Assembly: GCF_947507565.1 (NCBI RefSeq)
Contig: NC_089179.1
Span: 1,550,001-1,614,000 of the forward strand
Length of the DNA: 64,000 nt
Source of the DNA: Oscarella lobularis
Taxonomy: Eukaryota > Porifera > Homoscleromorpha > Homosclerophorida > Oscarellidae
Direction of reading: 5' to 3'
The position numbers were made by a program, and so were the translations under genes. The notes under the pieces were generated by a model. It was not told the DNA's origin. It searched no databases and was given only the letters and a program-made list of their open reading frames with translations. Below are positions 35,601 to 46,000 of the stretch, one piece after another; position 1 is the stretch's first letter; each line of letters begins with the position of its first letter.

Positions 35601-38600
35601 TCACGTCAGACGTATCAACCGGCGCCGGCACGTAACCGGAGAAGTCCATCAGAGCAGGAAGACCTTTGACTAATCCCACTTTAGCGTCGCCCAATGACAC
35701 GCACTTGGTAATGGGCACTTTGGTGCCTTCAAACGCTTCGTACAGACCGGCGTAGCCTTCCGGCGGATTGCTGTGCGAGTTGAGAAACTCGCCAAGATTG
35801 GGACCAAAATGAAAGGAGCAACTGAAACAAGAAAATTCAAAAGAAATACAACCGCTATTTCTGATTTCATACCTGATGCCAGCGGACATTGAAATGATGG
35901 GAAAGAATACGCCCGACACGTCTCCAATGCCGATCTCTCCACTCACCGTCTTTCCATTCAACGTAAATTGAACGACGCGCTCTTGCAAGTCCAACAAACA
36001 GCCGACCACGTCGCCCAAGCGAAAGCCCGTTCCCCGCACAAACTCGCAGGCCTTCAAATTCAGATTGAGATCGTCTGGCCTCCAGTCCTTTCTTTCGACC
36101 GATTTCGCTTGCCGCACGAGTCGTCTCTTGGAGGATAGGAGTCTCGTTTCGAGACGTCGTCCGCCGCACCAAATACTATCGCCATCGAATCCGTACGAAT
36201 GCAAATCGTCGCCGACGGCGCCGATCGAACAGATCCCGTTGCCGCCGAGGAACGGTCGAAAACCGCTCGAATTTCCCCAGCCGATGCGAAGAACGAGAAG
36301 GCCAGAATCTTCGTCGTTGCCGGCGTCCGGTGCCATTGCGTCGACGGATACTTCGTAGTACCAACGAGGATAGAGCGCCGCTCCGTGGCGAACGCCAACA
36401 AAGATGTTGGCTCGGACGCTTATAGAGAAAGATGCTCGTCGCGCGAATGCGCCCGCCGCAAAGTCGGAAAACTTACTTCGCCACGTGATGAACCAAGCGA
36501 GTGCGTAGAATGAGATTTTTGGGAAGCAAGTGACTGCAGATGAGATTCTGATTGTCGCGAACTGCGACCCCATTGCAAACGCACAGTGCAGACAGGGCTT
36601 CGAGAACCTGAAAAGAAAATGTCTGGTATTTTTAAAAATTCGCTTTGGTGCGATGCAGACCTTTTCGTCTCGTCCGCTCTTCTCCAAAAAGGCGACCATT
36701 GATCGAATGTGGCTAGCAGTGATCTATTGGGGACAAAGAGGAGATGAGGGCTCGAGAAATACACCATTGGCTTCGCACCATGTTAAGAACTTCGGGACTA
36801 TCCGTAAGGATGCAGTGAAGAACGGTTAACACACCTGATAAAGAACGTGATTGCGTACGTCAATTTGACTGTGCGTTTTTTCTTGCCTTTCGAAGCTTGC
36901 CGATGTGACGTGCACAGCTTCTCAAAGAGCCAATCGAGGCACTTGCTGAAGGCAAATTGAGAACAGTTGACTGCATTGCATCGGATCATTGCCGCTAAAG
37001 ATCACGTATATCCGACATCCGTGCTAGGTATAGGATCTTTGTTGTGCCTACCCAATAATGCGTACATTTTGACTGTGACATTCAACAGGCCCTCGCTCCA
37101 GCAGCCGCTCCCAGATCTCCTCAGACGTTCAATGTGCTCGGTGACGTCGAGACCAAGAGATATCATTCCCTAGAGCAGAGAAACTATTAGTAGACGTTTG
37201 CGTTGAATAAACGCTTCACTTGTCCTCTAAAAAGATCCTGTCTCATTTTCAGCACTTTCAGCTGAGCCTGCTGGCAATCGTGATCTAGAGAAAAAAAATT
37301 CTTCTGATTAGATCTACAATGTGGCGTCACAGCTTACCAGCACTGCTATTGGGCCGAGAAAAATATTTCAGAAGTCCGTCTTGTATTTCGAGAATTCCGT
37401 CTATTTTTTCGGAAATAGCGTCAGAACCGGACTCCTTTGTTGTCTTCGCCGCGCTAAAAACACACGAGACAATAATAAAAGCGCTACTTTGAATAGTCGG
37501 ATTTTTCACTCTCGAAAAGACGACATGATTCGCGTGGAAATCCTCATCACGTCTGCCGCTCGTATTTCCTCCTCTCCGGCTCTCGTTACGGCAAATCCGA
37601 AGTTCATGTGCCATTCGACGAGACCCATTGCTTTGACGTATTTGCCTCGTCTCGCCACCTTTTGTCTCTTGGCGGTCGTCGTTTGAATCTGACCTCAAAC
37701 CTCTAATAACGTACAAGCGGTTCTAAGCCACTTCTTTCTACCGGCTGTCCAAGCCAAAGAGACGATTTGTGTTGAAGAAAGACGATGGAATTGCCGAAAC
37801 TAATGGCCGGTTCACCCATTCCCATTTCCTTAGTATCGTCTGCGGAGAGATGGTCATCCTATGCCCCCAAAAAAGATTCGACTAGCTCTAATAAGAATGC
37901 TGTCAGAACCAAGTACCGCCGATCGTCTTAGATAAAAAATAGAGCTGTCACGTTCCGGAGTGAAAACCAACTTGAAGTCCTTCCCATTCACCAACGTCAA
38001 ATATGTACCTGAGAGTACGCCTGGATATATAGCATGTCATACAAAAATAATATATTTTGAACCTGAAACAATGTTTTTTATCCGAATAGGATAGCCCCAC
38101 TGAATAAAACCGCAGCCCCATCTGATCACAGGAGAAAAAGGCTCTCAAGAGGACCATTCATCTATAGAGGTGCAGTGCTTACTTTGTTCTAAGCGTTTCA
38201 ATTTTCCACAGAGATCTCGCGTGTTTGTTCATTGACCCCGATTCAAATCGGACGACGCTACTACAGTAAGAGATGCAACCAATATCAAATATACTACACT
38301 AGGGCAAACGCTTGTATGCTTGTATAATATATACTAGGGGGGAGAACATGCCTCTACATAAAAATACCTTGGGCCGGTCGTCTCTTTTGGTGCAGTGAGA
38401 CACTCGTTGGTGTGAAGGTGAAAAAATCGAACGACGTTTCCTCCTCTCATATAGCCTATAAGCGTAAGTCAAACTGGTGACTTTTTGAAAGCGAGCCCTC
38501 CGCTTGCTTTTTCTAACGGTGCTCATTCTACCGCATCCGACCGTCTGAATCACCCAAAACGTCTGCTGAAACGACATTTGAACGAAATTTCCTTCGACGT

Positions 38601-39762
38601 GCTGAAACAAACCACGCCCGTCAATCATACTATATATTCATTAGAATATTTCACCAGATAACGTTCCGTCAGAACACTGACAAGAATGATGTCATCACCC
38701 CCACGAACCTATTATATATAATAGAGTTATAAGTCTCCTAAAAAAAATTCCATTATCATACCTTCTCTCCTTCTGATCGTTGTCTTGATGACGGATGCAC
38801 AGTGAACCAGCATGCCTCTTCTAAAAAAGGATATAATCAAGGACGCAAAAGATGCACCTGGTTTCCTCTTACCTTCCGGTGTCTCCGAAAGACCAACGTG
38901 GAAGGCTAATTTGTCATTCAAAGGTGACGTGGACAAGCAAGATAAATACTAGAGACGAGCGTAATGCATCCTTATAGGCCTCCTGCTGATGACAGTAACC
39001 TTTTGGCTCGACTTGTGTCTGAGCAAAACTGCGTGCCCGTAGAGCAGCGTCTTCCTCGACGTCTAAACAGGGAGCAAAAAAACAATAACAAAAAAAAACG
39101 TCTCCAAAGCGGCGAATAGACGAACGGATTCTTTGAAACTCGACGTCGTGATCATCTCCTGGAGCGCTCGCACCGAATAGGCGTGTTCCAAGGTAAAGCA
39201 GCAGTGACTGAGATTCACAGGCAAATCCTGGCAATAGAAGTAAGGACTCTCGTCATCCCGGAACTTTCACCGAAAAGACGACGAACGAACCTTCGACTGT
39301 TGCAATTCGAATTCGCACACGCCGGAGCCGAAGCCGCGAGCCGAAAGCCATCCGCGTTGGGGCTCGGTGAACGACGCCGATTCGGCGTCGTCCACGACGG
39401 ACGCCGAGAAGCAGATGTCGTCGTCCTACGCGTCGCAGTGCGAAGGGAATCGTTAGTTAGGGTAGCGAAGCGACGTTGAACTAATTCGTCTTCTCGGGGG
39501 TGTTCGCGCCTCGAGAACTTTCGATATCATCTCCTATCCTTTCGACGTCTTACAGTAGAAGGGATGCGATGCTCGCTATAAGCTATGGACGACTTCTGCT
39601 GTACACGCGTAACCTGAACCTGGGCGAGGCGCGACGCGGCGGATGTGCCCTCTTTTCTGCTAGGACGCGTGGCGAGTCTAGCCCGTTACTGACCGTTCGA
39701 AGAAAGACGACGTCGTCGCTTTCTGGGTCTTTTTTTCCTGACGAAAGTAGACCTGCCTGCAT
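17610..39762 (-). CDS. RYR: Ryanodine receptor, complete gene
   Basis: A 22-kb minus-strand gene with many small exons encodes a full-length ER/SR calcium-release channel of roughly 5,000 residues (estimate). In order: N-terminus [20 protein letters not shown] with LRT joining [11 protein letters not shown] (39762-39694, then from 39425); beta-trefoil/MIR segment [13 protein letters not shown] (38.9 kb); [20 protein letters not shown] (36.6 kb); SPRY1 [10 protein letters not shown] (36.4 kb); RyR repeats (35.6, 35.0 kb); SPRY2 (34.5 kb) and SPRY3 (33.8-33.1 kb); RIH solenoid (32.7-28.6 kb); second RyR repeat pair (28.1-27.5 kb); core solenoid; two EF-hands; membrane region; pore GGGIGDE; S6 [27 protein letters not shown]; and the zinc-binding C-terminal domain with CFICG and [11 protein letters not shown]. 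The stop is TGA at 17610-17612. IP3R is excluded by the SPRY and RyR repeats. Oddities are an acidic insert, a Ser/Arg-rich linker and canonical EF-hands. Confidence 0.95.
18261..18281 (-). other. RYR: RyR selectivity filter GGGIGDE
   Basis: These codons encode the GGGIGDE pore signature of ryanodine receptors, preceded by HAGLRA and followed by an acidic luminal loop and the S6 helix. All filter residues expected for a large-conductance, calcium-permeable pore are present. Confidence 0.95.
19560..20400 (-). other. RYR: Ser/Arg-rich cytosolic linker of RyR (DR1 position)
   Basis: One long exon encodes about 280 residues of low-complexity sequence between the EF-hand/first membrane part and the voltage-sensor-like helices, the place of divergent region 1 in vertebrate RyRs. 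It holds many basophilic-kinase-type motifs: [43 protein letters not shown] and [11 protein letters not shown] or CaMK phosphorylation is inferred from motif shape only. Confidence 0.75.
21383..21418 (-). other. RYR: RyR EF-hand loop 2 ([12 protein letters not shown])
   Basis: A canonical 12-residue calcium-binding loop: Asp1, Asn3, Asp5, Gly6, Asp9 and Glu12 are all present, followed by the family segment [13 protein letters not shown]. Confidence 0.9.
21539..21654 (+). repeat. Three tandem units of a degenerate 40-42-bp repeat
   Basis: Units start at 21539, 21579 and 21621 and follow atagttcatggtttatgtct then nattttgrgccatg. A fourth, diverged unit is at 22572-22609, beyond the dispersed repeat, in the same orientation. 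All lie in the large RyR intron between the EF-hand exons. Confidence 0.85.
21684..22535 (+). repeat. Dispersed repeat of about 0.85 kb, copy 1 (in a RyR intron)
   Basis: Shares long, high-identity sequence with 49053-50040 in opposite orientation. It contains an uninterrupted 151-codon frame (21746-22201) with segments [40 protein letters not shown] and [20 protein letters not shown]. No domain is recognised. The frame is broken by a 1-nt deletion in the other copy, so the similarity reflects a recent repeat rather than proven coding. No clear terminal repeats were seen. Confidence 0.85.
22572..22609 (+). repeat. Isolated fourth unit of the 40-bp repeat
   Basis: atagttcatggcttaatttt followed by gtctatttttgggccgtg matches the 21539-21654 monomers with a few changes and 4 extra bases. 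It follows a short (ta)n run and lies just past the dispersed repeat. Confidence 0.75.
22738..22773 (-). other. RYR: RyR EF-hand loop 1 ([12 protein letters not shown])
   Basis: A canonical EF loop with Asp1, Asn3, Asp5, Gly6, Ser9 and Glu12, inside [17 protein letters not shown]. It is separated from the second EF-hand exon by the largest intron of the gene (about 1.2 kb), which carries repeats. Confidence 0.9.
29400..29815 (-). other. RYR: Acidic and basic-Ser insert in the RyR solenoid
   Basis: A tract of about 35 Asp/Glu residues (29694-29800, gac/gat/gag microsatellite-like codons) is followed by Arg/Ser-rich sequence such as [11 protein letters not shown] and [10 protein letters not shown]. 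It is placed between the [17 protein letters not shown] block and the [15 protein letters not shown] block, which are close together in vertebrate RyRs. It is therefore an insertion, distinct from the vertebrate DR3 acidic region, which would lie near 32 kb here. Confidence 0.8.
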
Positions 39763-40336
39763 TTGGCTTTGGCTAGCTGCCGCGTTTTGCGACGACGAGG
39801 TGAGATGACGCGCGCTATGCTACACCCTCGCTCTTTCGCCTGGTTTCCTGCTGTGAGCTCCACGCGTCGCCAGAAGAACGAGGGAATTTCGGACAAGTTT
39901 TGGTAAAGCCTAATTACAGAGATTTCGAATTTCGGGAATTTTCGCAATTGATTATTGGATCTGTTGCGGGAAACAGCATTTAATTTTTGGTAATTTTTTT
40001 GTTCTTGTGTGAGGTTTGCAAGTGCTGATTAGCTGAAGGACCAGCTTATGTGTACCATTATCCGGGTCTGACAAACGTGGCATGCAGAATGTGGATATAA
40101 TGATCCTAATTTTTGAAGCTTTTCTTGCCACGGCAATTAGCCAGTTACGTTGGTGCATATTGGTAGAGAAAAGCGAACATTTAGCATTTGTGTGAGGGTC
40201 AGTGACGTATTTCGCGGTTAATTAACTTAGAGCGCGCTACGTACGTCGCAAATCGAGGTTTCTACCCTGTTGCCTTCGAAAATCGCCTATCTCCCGACAA
40301 CAGTGACGACTTCTCTACCCGTGAAGTGCTCTTAGA
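39763..40336. promoter_or_regulatory. Intergenic region between RyR and CSTPP1 starts
   Basis: 574 bp between two divergent genes hold no supported coding sequence. AT-rich stretches with runs of t lie around 39980-40010. It probably holds both promoters; no specific element can be assigned by eye. Confidence 0.5.
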
Positions 40337-41231
40337 ATGGCAACAGCAGCAGAGGAGTACCTGAAAAAGTCTCACCTGCTGACGTACTTCAAAGATGCCA
40401 TAGCTCAACTGCTCGAACACAGGGAGCACAATCCTAAGATTATTCCACAGAGGCAATGACTAAATTATCGTCCAAAATAGCAAATAATCAATTTTTTTAT
40501 CTATTAGATTCTTGTTGGATTATTTCACATCAGTTCAGCAAGGCAATCAATCACTTCACAGAGAATATGATTATGTTACAGCTACGCCTTCGAACAGACG
40601 GTCATTGGTCAAGCTCTTTTACCAATCCTTTGAGCCGATTGGTAGACGAGGAGACTTGCTCAACATCAAGGAATATCATGCTCTTCTCTGCCTTCTATGT
40701 CCTGATTTTCCACTCGAATTGGTTCAAAAGACAGCTCGAATAATTCTCACTGAGGACGTGATGGATTGCCTTGTGTCATTCCCGGACTTTCTCTACGCAT
40801 TTCAAGTGCAATTTGTCTACGAAGATTTTCTCAAATTGTGTCTGGAAGTCTATTCCGGCCTATTGGCTACAGTGCTTCGAGCTAATTCCAGTCAGCCAAC
40901 TGTTGTTGTTGTTCCCACGTTGACAATGTCCAATTCACAAAGAAATGAAACCGATGCCTTACTGGGCCACCAAGTGTCTCCAGACAACGTGGATGCTCGC
41001 GTGTTCTTGTCACTGCTACGAGATCGATTGGCGGTGTGCGGAAGCCATCCGTCAACCGATGTGCTGGAGAGTGTGCTGGGACATCGAGAACGCGTTTCTT
41101 ATTACGAATTCATTACTTTGGTTGTCAAGTCCAGCGAAGTGAACGCCCAGCTAGGAGTGTTGCCAAGTCGTGACGCTTTGTTTGGTAGTAGTAGTAGTAG
41201 TGCGGGAGTAAGCAAAGATGCCGATTCGTAA
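40337..41231 (+). CDS. CSTPP1: CSTPP1 (C11orf49), tubulin polyglutamylase regulator
   Basis: Two exons (40337-40452 and 40508-41231) encode 279 residues collinear with vertebrate C11orf49/CSTPP1: EYLKKSHLLTYFKDAIAQLL, RFLLDYFTSVQQGNQSLHRE, NIKEYHALLCLLCPDFPLEL, VQKTARIILTEDVMDCLVSF, DFLYAFQVQFVYEDFLKLCL, VVVPTLTM and LGVLPSRDAL. The vertebrate protein is a centriolar-satellite factor that binds and regulates the tubulin polyglutamylase complex. The intron (40453-40507) has a GC donor (GAG then gcaatg) and a normal AG acceptor; this splice restores the frame exactly. A (agt)n run near 41190 encodes a Ser tract. The C-terminal tail is short compared with vertebrates. It is followed on the same strand by an unrecognised gene and a tubulin deglutamylase gene. 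Confidence 0.92.
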
Positions 41232-41786
41232 ACGTTGTCGTCACTGAGGGTATATTTAGCTCTCGCCCGCTGCGCGCAGACCGCAGCACCTATATAAGAT
41301 CCGGCTTCAGCTTTAGGCGCAGAATCAGACCACATCAGGCTAATTGGCTGCTACACCTAAGGCTATCACTCAGCGTCGGTCTCATAAATGCTCCCCACTT
41401 GAACGCCAAGTTTACAGAAGCGCGGATCATTTTGCCGCCTAATGTATTCACTCCCAAGGCACAAGGACCACCTCGTTTGCCGCCATTCCCACGAGTATAG
41501 CGTGAGCGGCATCATCAGTCACGCACAGCGGATTTCCCAAAAGTCAATATGTCCTGATCAATGTCGATGGTCGTACTTTACGAGCCTCAGTTAGTCTTAG
41601 AGAGTGACACGAGTTTATGTAGCCGTGGACAGACTGCTTGCCTGCAACCAGGAAGCTGCCCCCAACAACGATCCGGTTGAAGCCGATCATTAGCATGTGC
41701 GTCTGTCGTGAGACACATCCGGTGCGCGAGCCCCTAAAAGCGATGTGTGACACCTGGCCAGAACCAGTTCGAATTGAGCCAGACGT
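41232..41786. other. Intergenic, possible decayed coding remnant
   Basis: 555 bp without a supported gene. The minus strand holds an 86-codon open frame (41544-41804) with a hydrophobic FNRIVVGGSFLVAG segment and, after a frame change, an open stretch near 41350-41520 (ALGVNTLGGKMIRASVNLAF). This could be a decayed gene; a faint resemblance to pantothenate kinase C-termini is too weak to call. Confidence 0.4.
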
Positions 41787-42666
41787 ATGACAACTCAACA
41801 ACAACAGCTCTCACGAAGACGGCGAGGCAGTTCCGTCGATCGCTTACTCCGTCGCAGTCGAGATCTTCGTCGAATATCGGCGGAGATGTTTGACGATCAG
41901 CGGAGGCGAGCCCTCACCCCGCAGCCGTCGAGGAGAGCGACGACGCCGTCTCCCACCAGCAACATCGAAAGACTCCTCAACGAAGCCCGAACAGAAGTGG
42001 TACGTAGCTTTTTGGTTCGAGATCCGCGAGATGTTTATGGGTAAATAAGCCAAATTCCTGTTTCAGAAAGAGCTCCAAAGAGAAGACGCTGGCCTCATAC
42101 TCGAGATGCAGCACCTCTATAGTGACATACGGAAGATATCAAGCCAAGTCTTCTCCGATCCTTGGCCAGACGTCCTAGACTCACGCAGCCCAAGTTCTAG
42201 TGGCGTTTCGGACGTCGATTCGCCGCCTCCGCCACCATTAGAGCGACGGCAGGGACCAATCAATCCCGTTATTCGTCAAGCTGTGCCGCAAATCGAAATC
42301 GAGCCTATTGAAATGCCAGCGGACTCGTCCGATCAAAACTACGCTCTTCAACGTTCCGGATCTGTGGGCGACTTGCCTGGCGTCGTGTACCAGCGCGTGA
42401 AACGCCAAAACAACGATCTATTTCCGGGTAGTTCTGAAGACACCGACTGCATGTGCGCTGATTGCGAAGAAAAGCGATTGCTAGCAAAACAACGAGCAGG
42501 ATTCGTTCGACCGAAGAGCGCCGAGCCGGCTTTTCTTCGTAGCCGCTCAGTGGCCAGTGTCAGTTCGAATAGCAGTGCTGGCAAGGACAGTCGGAAGTCG
42601 CTCCAAATGTCATCATCGAACCGAATTGTGTTTCCTGAGGTGGAGCCAGTTCCCGTTTATGTTTAA
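41787..42666 (+). CDS. Unrecognised Arg/Ser-rich protein
   Basis: Two exons (41787-41999 and 42067-42666) joined by a 67-nt phase-0 intron (gtacgt...tttcag) encode about 270 residues. The N-terminus is basic (LSRRRRGSSVDRLLRRSRDL), then a helical stretch spans the exon junction (IERLLNEARTEV with KELQREDAGLILEMQHLYSD). The rest is probably disordered, with a PPPPP run, a single CMCADCEEKR Cys cluster and repeated basic-Ser motifs (RPKSAEPAF, LRSRSVASVSS). The start is the first ATG; the stop is TAA at 42664-42666. No family is recognised. It sits between CSTPP1 and the CCP2-type gene on the same strand, so a centriolar or ciliary role is a neighbourhood guess only. Confidence 0.6.
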
Positions 42667-43019
42667 ACTCATGACTCACCTGGGTCACCCATGCATGTGT
42701 AATTGAACTATCTAATTCATAGTCATGAGATAATTTTTAATTCAAGGTCATTTGAGGTCATTGCCCTTTGTGTATTGAAATGCATTGGCTGATCGCCAGG
42801 CAACCAAACCCAACCCACTTTAGAGAAGATTTGTGGTCATAACGTATTAGGCACTGCGTGTTCACTTCTCTATGACAAATAAAACAAAAACACACGAGAC
42901 GGACTCTCTCGCAAATAAATTTCGAAAATTTAATGTGTCCGGGTTCTTACCTCTTACACAAGTGCCAGTATTATGGCGTGGGAAAATAGTAGATCGCTTC
43001 CCTTGTCCAGCAGACAGCT
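42667..43019 (+). other. Intergenic spacer before the CCP2-type gene
   Basis: 353 bp of AT-rich sequence with no coding signal. It contains doubled ggtcattt-type motifs (tcaaggtcatttgaggtcat near 42743) and an aataaa at 42882-42887. Probably the 3' UTR of the upstream gene plus the promoter of the carboxypeptidase gene. Confidence 0.4.
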
Positions 43020-46000
43020 ATGGAAACGCGAACAGAGGAACTAGACTGGATAAACGCGTACCGATTGACCGGTAAGAAGCGTCGCGTCGCGTCGAAACTT
43101 TGCGCCGAAGACGAGAACGAGCCCAGGAATGCTAGCGAGCCCGCCGAAGCGAGATCCGCTCGGGCTCGGATCGCTCGAAGACTGGGAACAGCGAGGAGAG
43201 AGCTCAGCGGCGACAGAAGCGACGGCAGGGGCGGAAATCGACCCCGAACTCCAGGAAGCGCGACAACGCCTAGAGGAGAGGCATACGGCTCAATCGAAAA
43301 GCGGTGAGGAGACTATCGGACTCCGCGAACGAGAACGACGGGGGGTTTGTTTGCGTCGCGTAGAGACGTTTGAAGTGGACTTGAAGAGGACGACGCAGCT
43401 AATTTTTACGGGATCGAGAAAGGTGGGCGGGGATGAAATTCGTTGGATTAGCAGTATTGATTGATTGATTGATCGATAAACGCAGATTCCGATATTGCGC
43501 GAGCCGAGGAATTTGTATCGCACGACGCGGGACTCCTACACTCAAGACGTTCCTCGATGGTGAGTAGAAAGAGACACTTATAATACGTTACTGTCACTTA
43601 CAGTCCCTGTGTGTTGGAAGAAGAAAATAATGGATTATACAGTTGTACTTATATCGTTTTTTTTAGGCCGGCTTGTGCTCCTTCTGTTATTGATCGCGTT
43701 CTTCACATTCGCTATGTTCCGAGTCAGCGAGAACCACTGAACAAACCAGGCGAGTTTTATGGAGGAGTAGTAGGAGGAAAGCTCTTTGTGTTGTAGTTAC
43801 CAAAGTTTATCTAGAACCTGATGTACATGTGCCAAAGCATAAGCCAGGATCTGGCAGATTGGTCTACTCCTATCCTTCCATTCCGGATCGCTATGTAAGC
43901 TGGTCTCTCTCTCTCTCTCTTCACGTCCTTCTTTTTCTAATCATGATGATGATGTCTCCAGTTTACCAAGGCTCGGATCGGGAAAAGTCTTCAGTCCGAC
44001 GGAGTCCATCCGACATTGAATGGATCGGACGATAACGTGCTTTTGTTTGAGTCACGCTTCGAAAGTGGAAATCTTCAAAAAGCGATTCAAATGTAAGCAG
44101 CGTGTGCAAGTAAATTCACTTTCCATACAATTTTTTTTCTTATAGAGGACCCTATTCATACCAACTGTGGTTGCGTTGTGACTTATTCACAGTGAAGCAC
44201 ACCCAATGGTATTATTTTCGCGTACAAAATACAAAAGCTGGAGTCACGTATCGCTTTACTATCATGAATTTACTCAAGGTGATTTTTGCTTCAAAAAAAC
44301 GATATAGGGAGGAATACTATGTATACTTCTAGTCCGACAGTCTATATAATCACGGCATGAAATTATTGATGNNNNNNNNNNNNNNNNNNNNNNNNNNNNN
44401 NNNNNNNNNNNNNNNNNNNNNNNNNNNNNNNNNNNNNNNNNNNNNNNNNNNNNNNNNNNNNNNNNNNNNNNNNNNNNNNNNNNNNNNNNNNNNNNNNNNN
44501 NNNNNNNNNNNNNNNNNNNNNNNNNNNNNNNNNNNNNNNNNNNNNNNNNNNNNNNNNNNNNNNNNNNNNNNGAAATTATTGATGTACTCTGAGCGCGAAG
44601 CAGTGAGGAGACGAATTGGTTGGCATCGCGTTGGACATCACATCAAATATTGCAAAAATAATTTAAGGTAATAAAGAATGAGATTGCTCCGCTTTCAGGA
44701 CGTTTGATTGCAAGGAGGGAAGACTGCAAATCAGAACAATATTGCTACTCCCTTACGTGGCAGTGCGAATTTCCCCACTCGGACGACACGTGTTATTTCG
44801 CTCACTCCTATCCTTACGCGTATTCTGATATGCAAGTAAGATCGATGTCTATCTAGATCCATTCTTCTGGCATGAATTCCTCATCTAGGATTATTTGAAG
44901 GCTTTGGCAAAGGATTCGTTGAGATCTCAGTTTTGCAAGCAACGCATTCTCTGTCGCTCGGTGGCAGGAAATCTTGTCCACTTATTGACGATCACATCAC
45001 CGTCGTCGTCTCTGATCGAAGCCGAGGTTGCCAACAATCATTCATCAGATTGAGTTATAGTAGATGCGGTGACGTTTCAGGCTAAGCAAGCTGTCGTCGT
45101 CACGGCGAGAGTTCATCCGGGAGAAACAAACGGCAGTTGGATGATGAAGGGATTCTTGGACTTTGTTACTGGCAATAGCACAGATGCAAAGGCACTGCTA
45201 CTTTTTCGTAAAAGAGACTACGACGTCTCTATTGAGTCTTTGTGTGCAGATTTTGCGTGATAGCTTTGTATTCAAAGTCGTTCCCATGCTCAATCCGGAC
45301 GGCGTCATTGTGGGCAATTACCGTTGCTCTCTGTCGGGTCGAGATCTGAATCGGAACTATCGAACCACGATGAAAAGCGCCTTTCCAACTGTTTGGCATA
45401 CAAAGCAGATGATCAGACGGTTTGTGGCGCTGTTTTCATCTCTTTCCTAACCGTTTTTCCCTCTCTGCAGACTAATCCAAGAAAGAGAAGTCGTACTCTA
45501 TTGTGATTTGCATGGACACAGTAGAAAGCAGCACGTCTTCATATACGGATGTGAAAACAGGTACTTGCAGCACTGTTAGTAGAATTAGAGAGAGAATAGA
45601 TCTATTAGATTTGATCCATCTGCGCGGCTTCATGAACGCGTATTTCCTATGATGCTTCACAAGAATGCTCCTGATAAGGTTCGCACATATAAGGCTACTT
45701 GTGTTCTAATAATGAATGGTGACGTATCACGTGCAGTTTTTGTTCAGCGACTGTCGGTTTAAAGTTCAAAAGAGCAAGGTTTGCCATTGTTATCTGTTTT
45801 CTCCAAAGAAAATAATATGAATTTACGGTAGGAGGGTACAGGACGCATTGTTATGTGGCGCGAAATGGGAATAATGAATAGCTTTACAATGGAGGTCAGA
45901 CTGCTGCATCCGCTGTTGAAGAAGTATATGTTCTTGCTTAGGCTACCTTTTGTGGAGCGAAAAGCGGACATGCTGGCTACCATTTTTCGGTGGCCGATTT

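Noticed and set aside
38640-38720. Possible C/D-box snoRNA (atgatgt motif) in an RyR intron
   Set aside because: The C box is imperfect, and no convincing D box or terminal stem could be found.
41544-41804. 86-codon minus-strand frame faintly like a pantothenate kinase C-terminus
   Set aside because: Only a short glycine-rich hydrophobic stretch is suggestive, and frames break on both sides; kept only as a possible remnant.
43020-43307. 95-codon frame extending the first carboxypeptidase exon
   Set aside because: It reads through a GT-AG intron; the spliced frame leads into family-like sequence instead.
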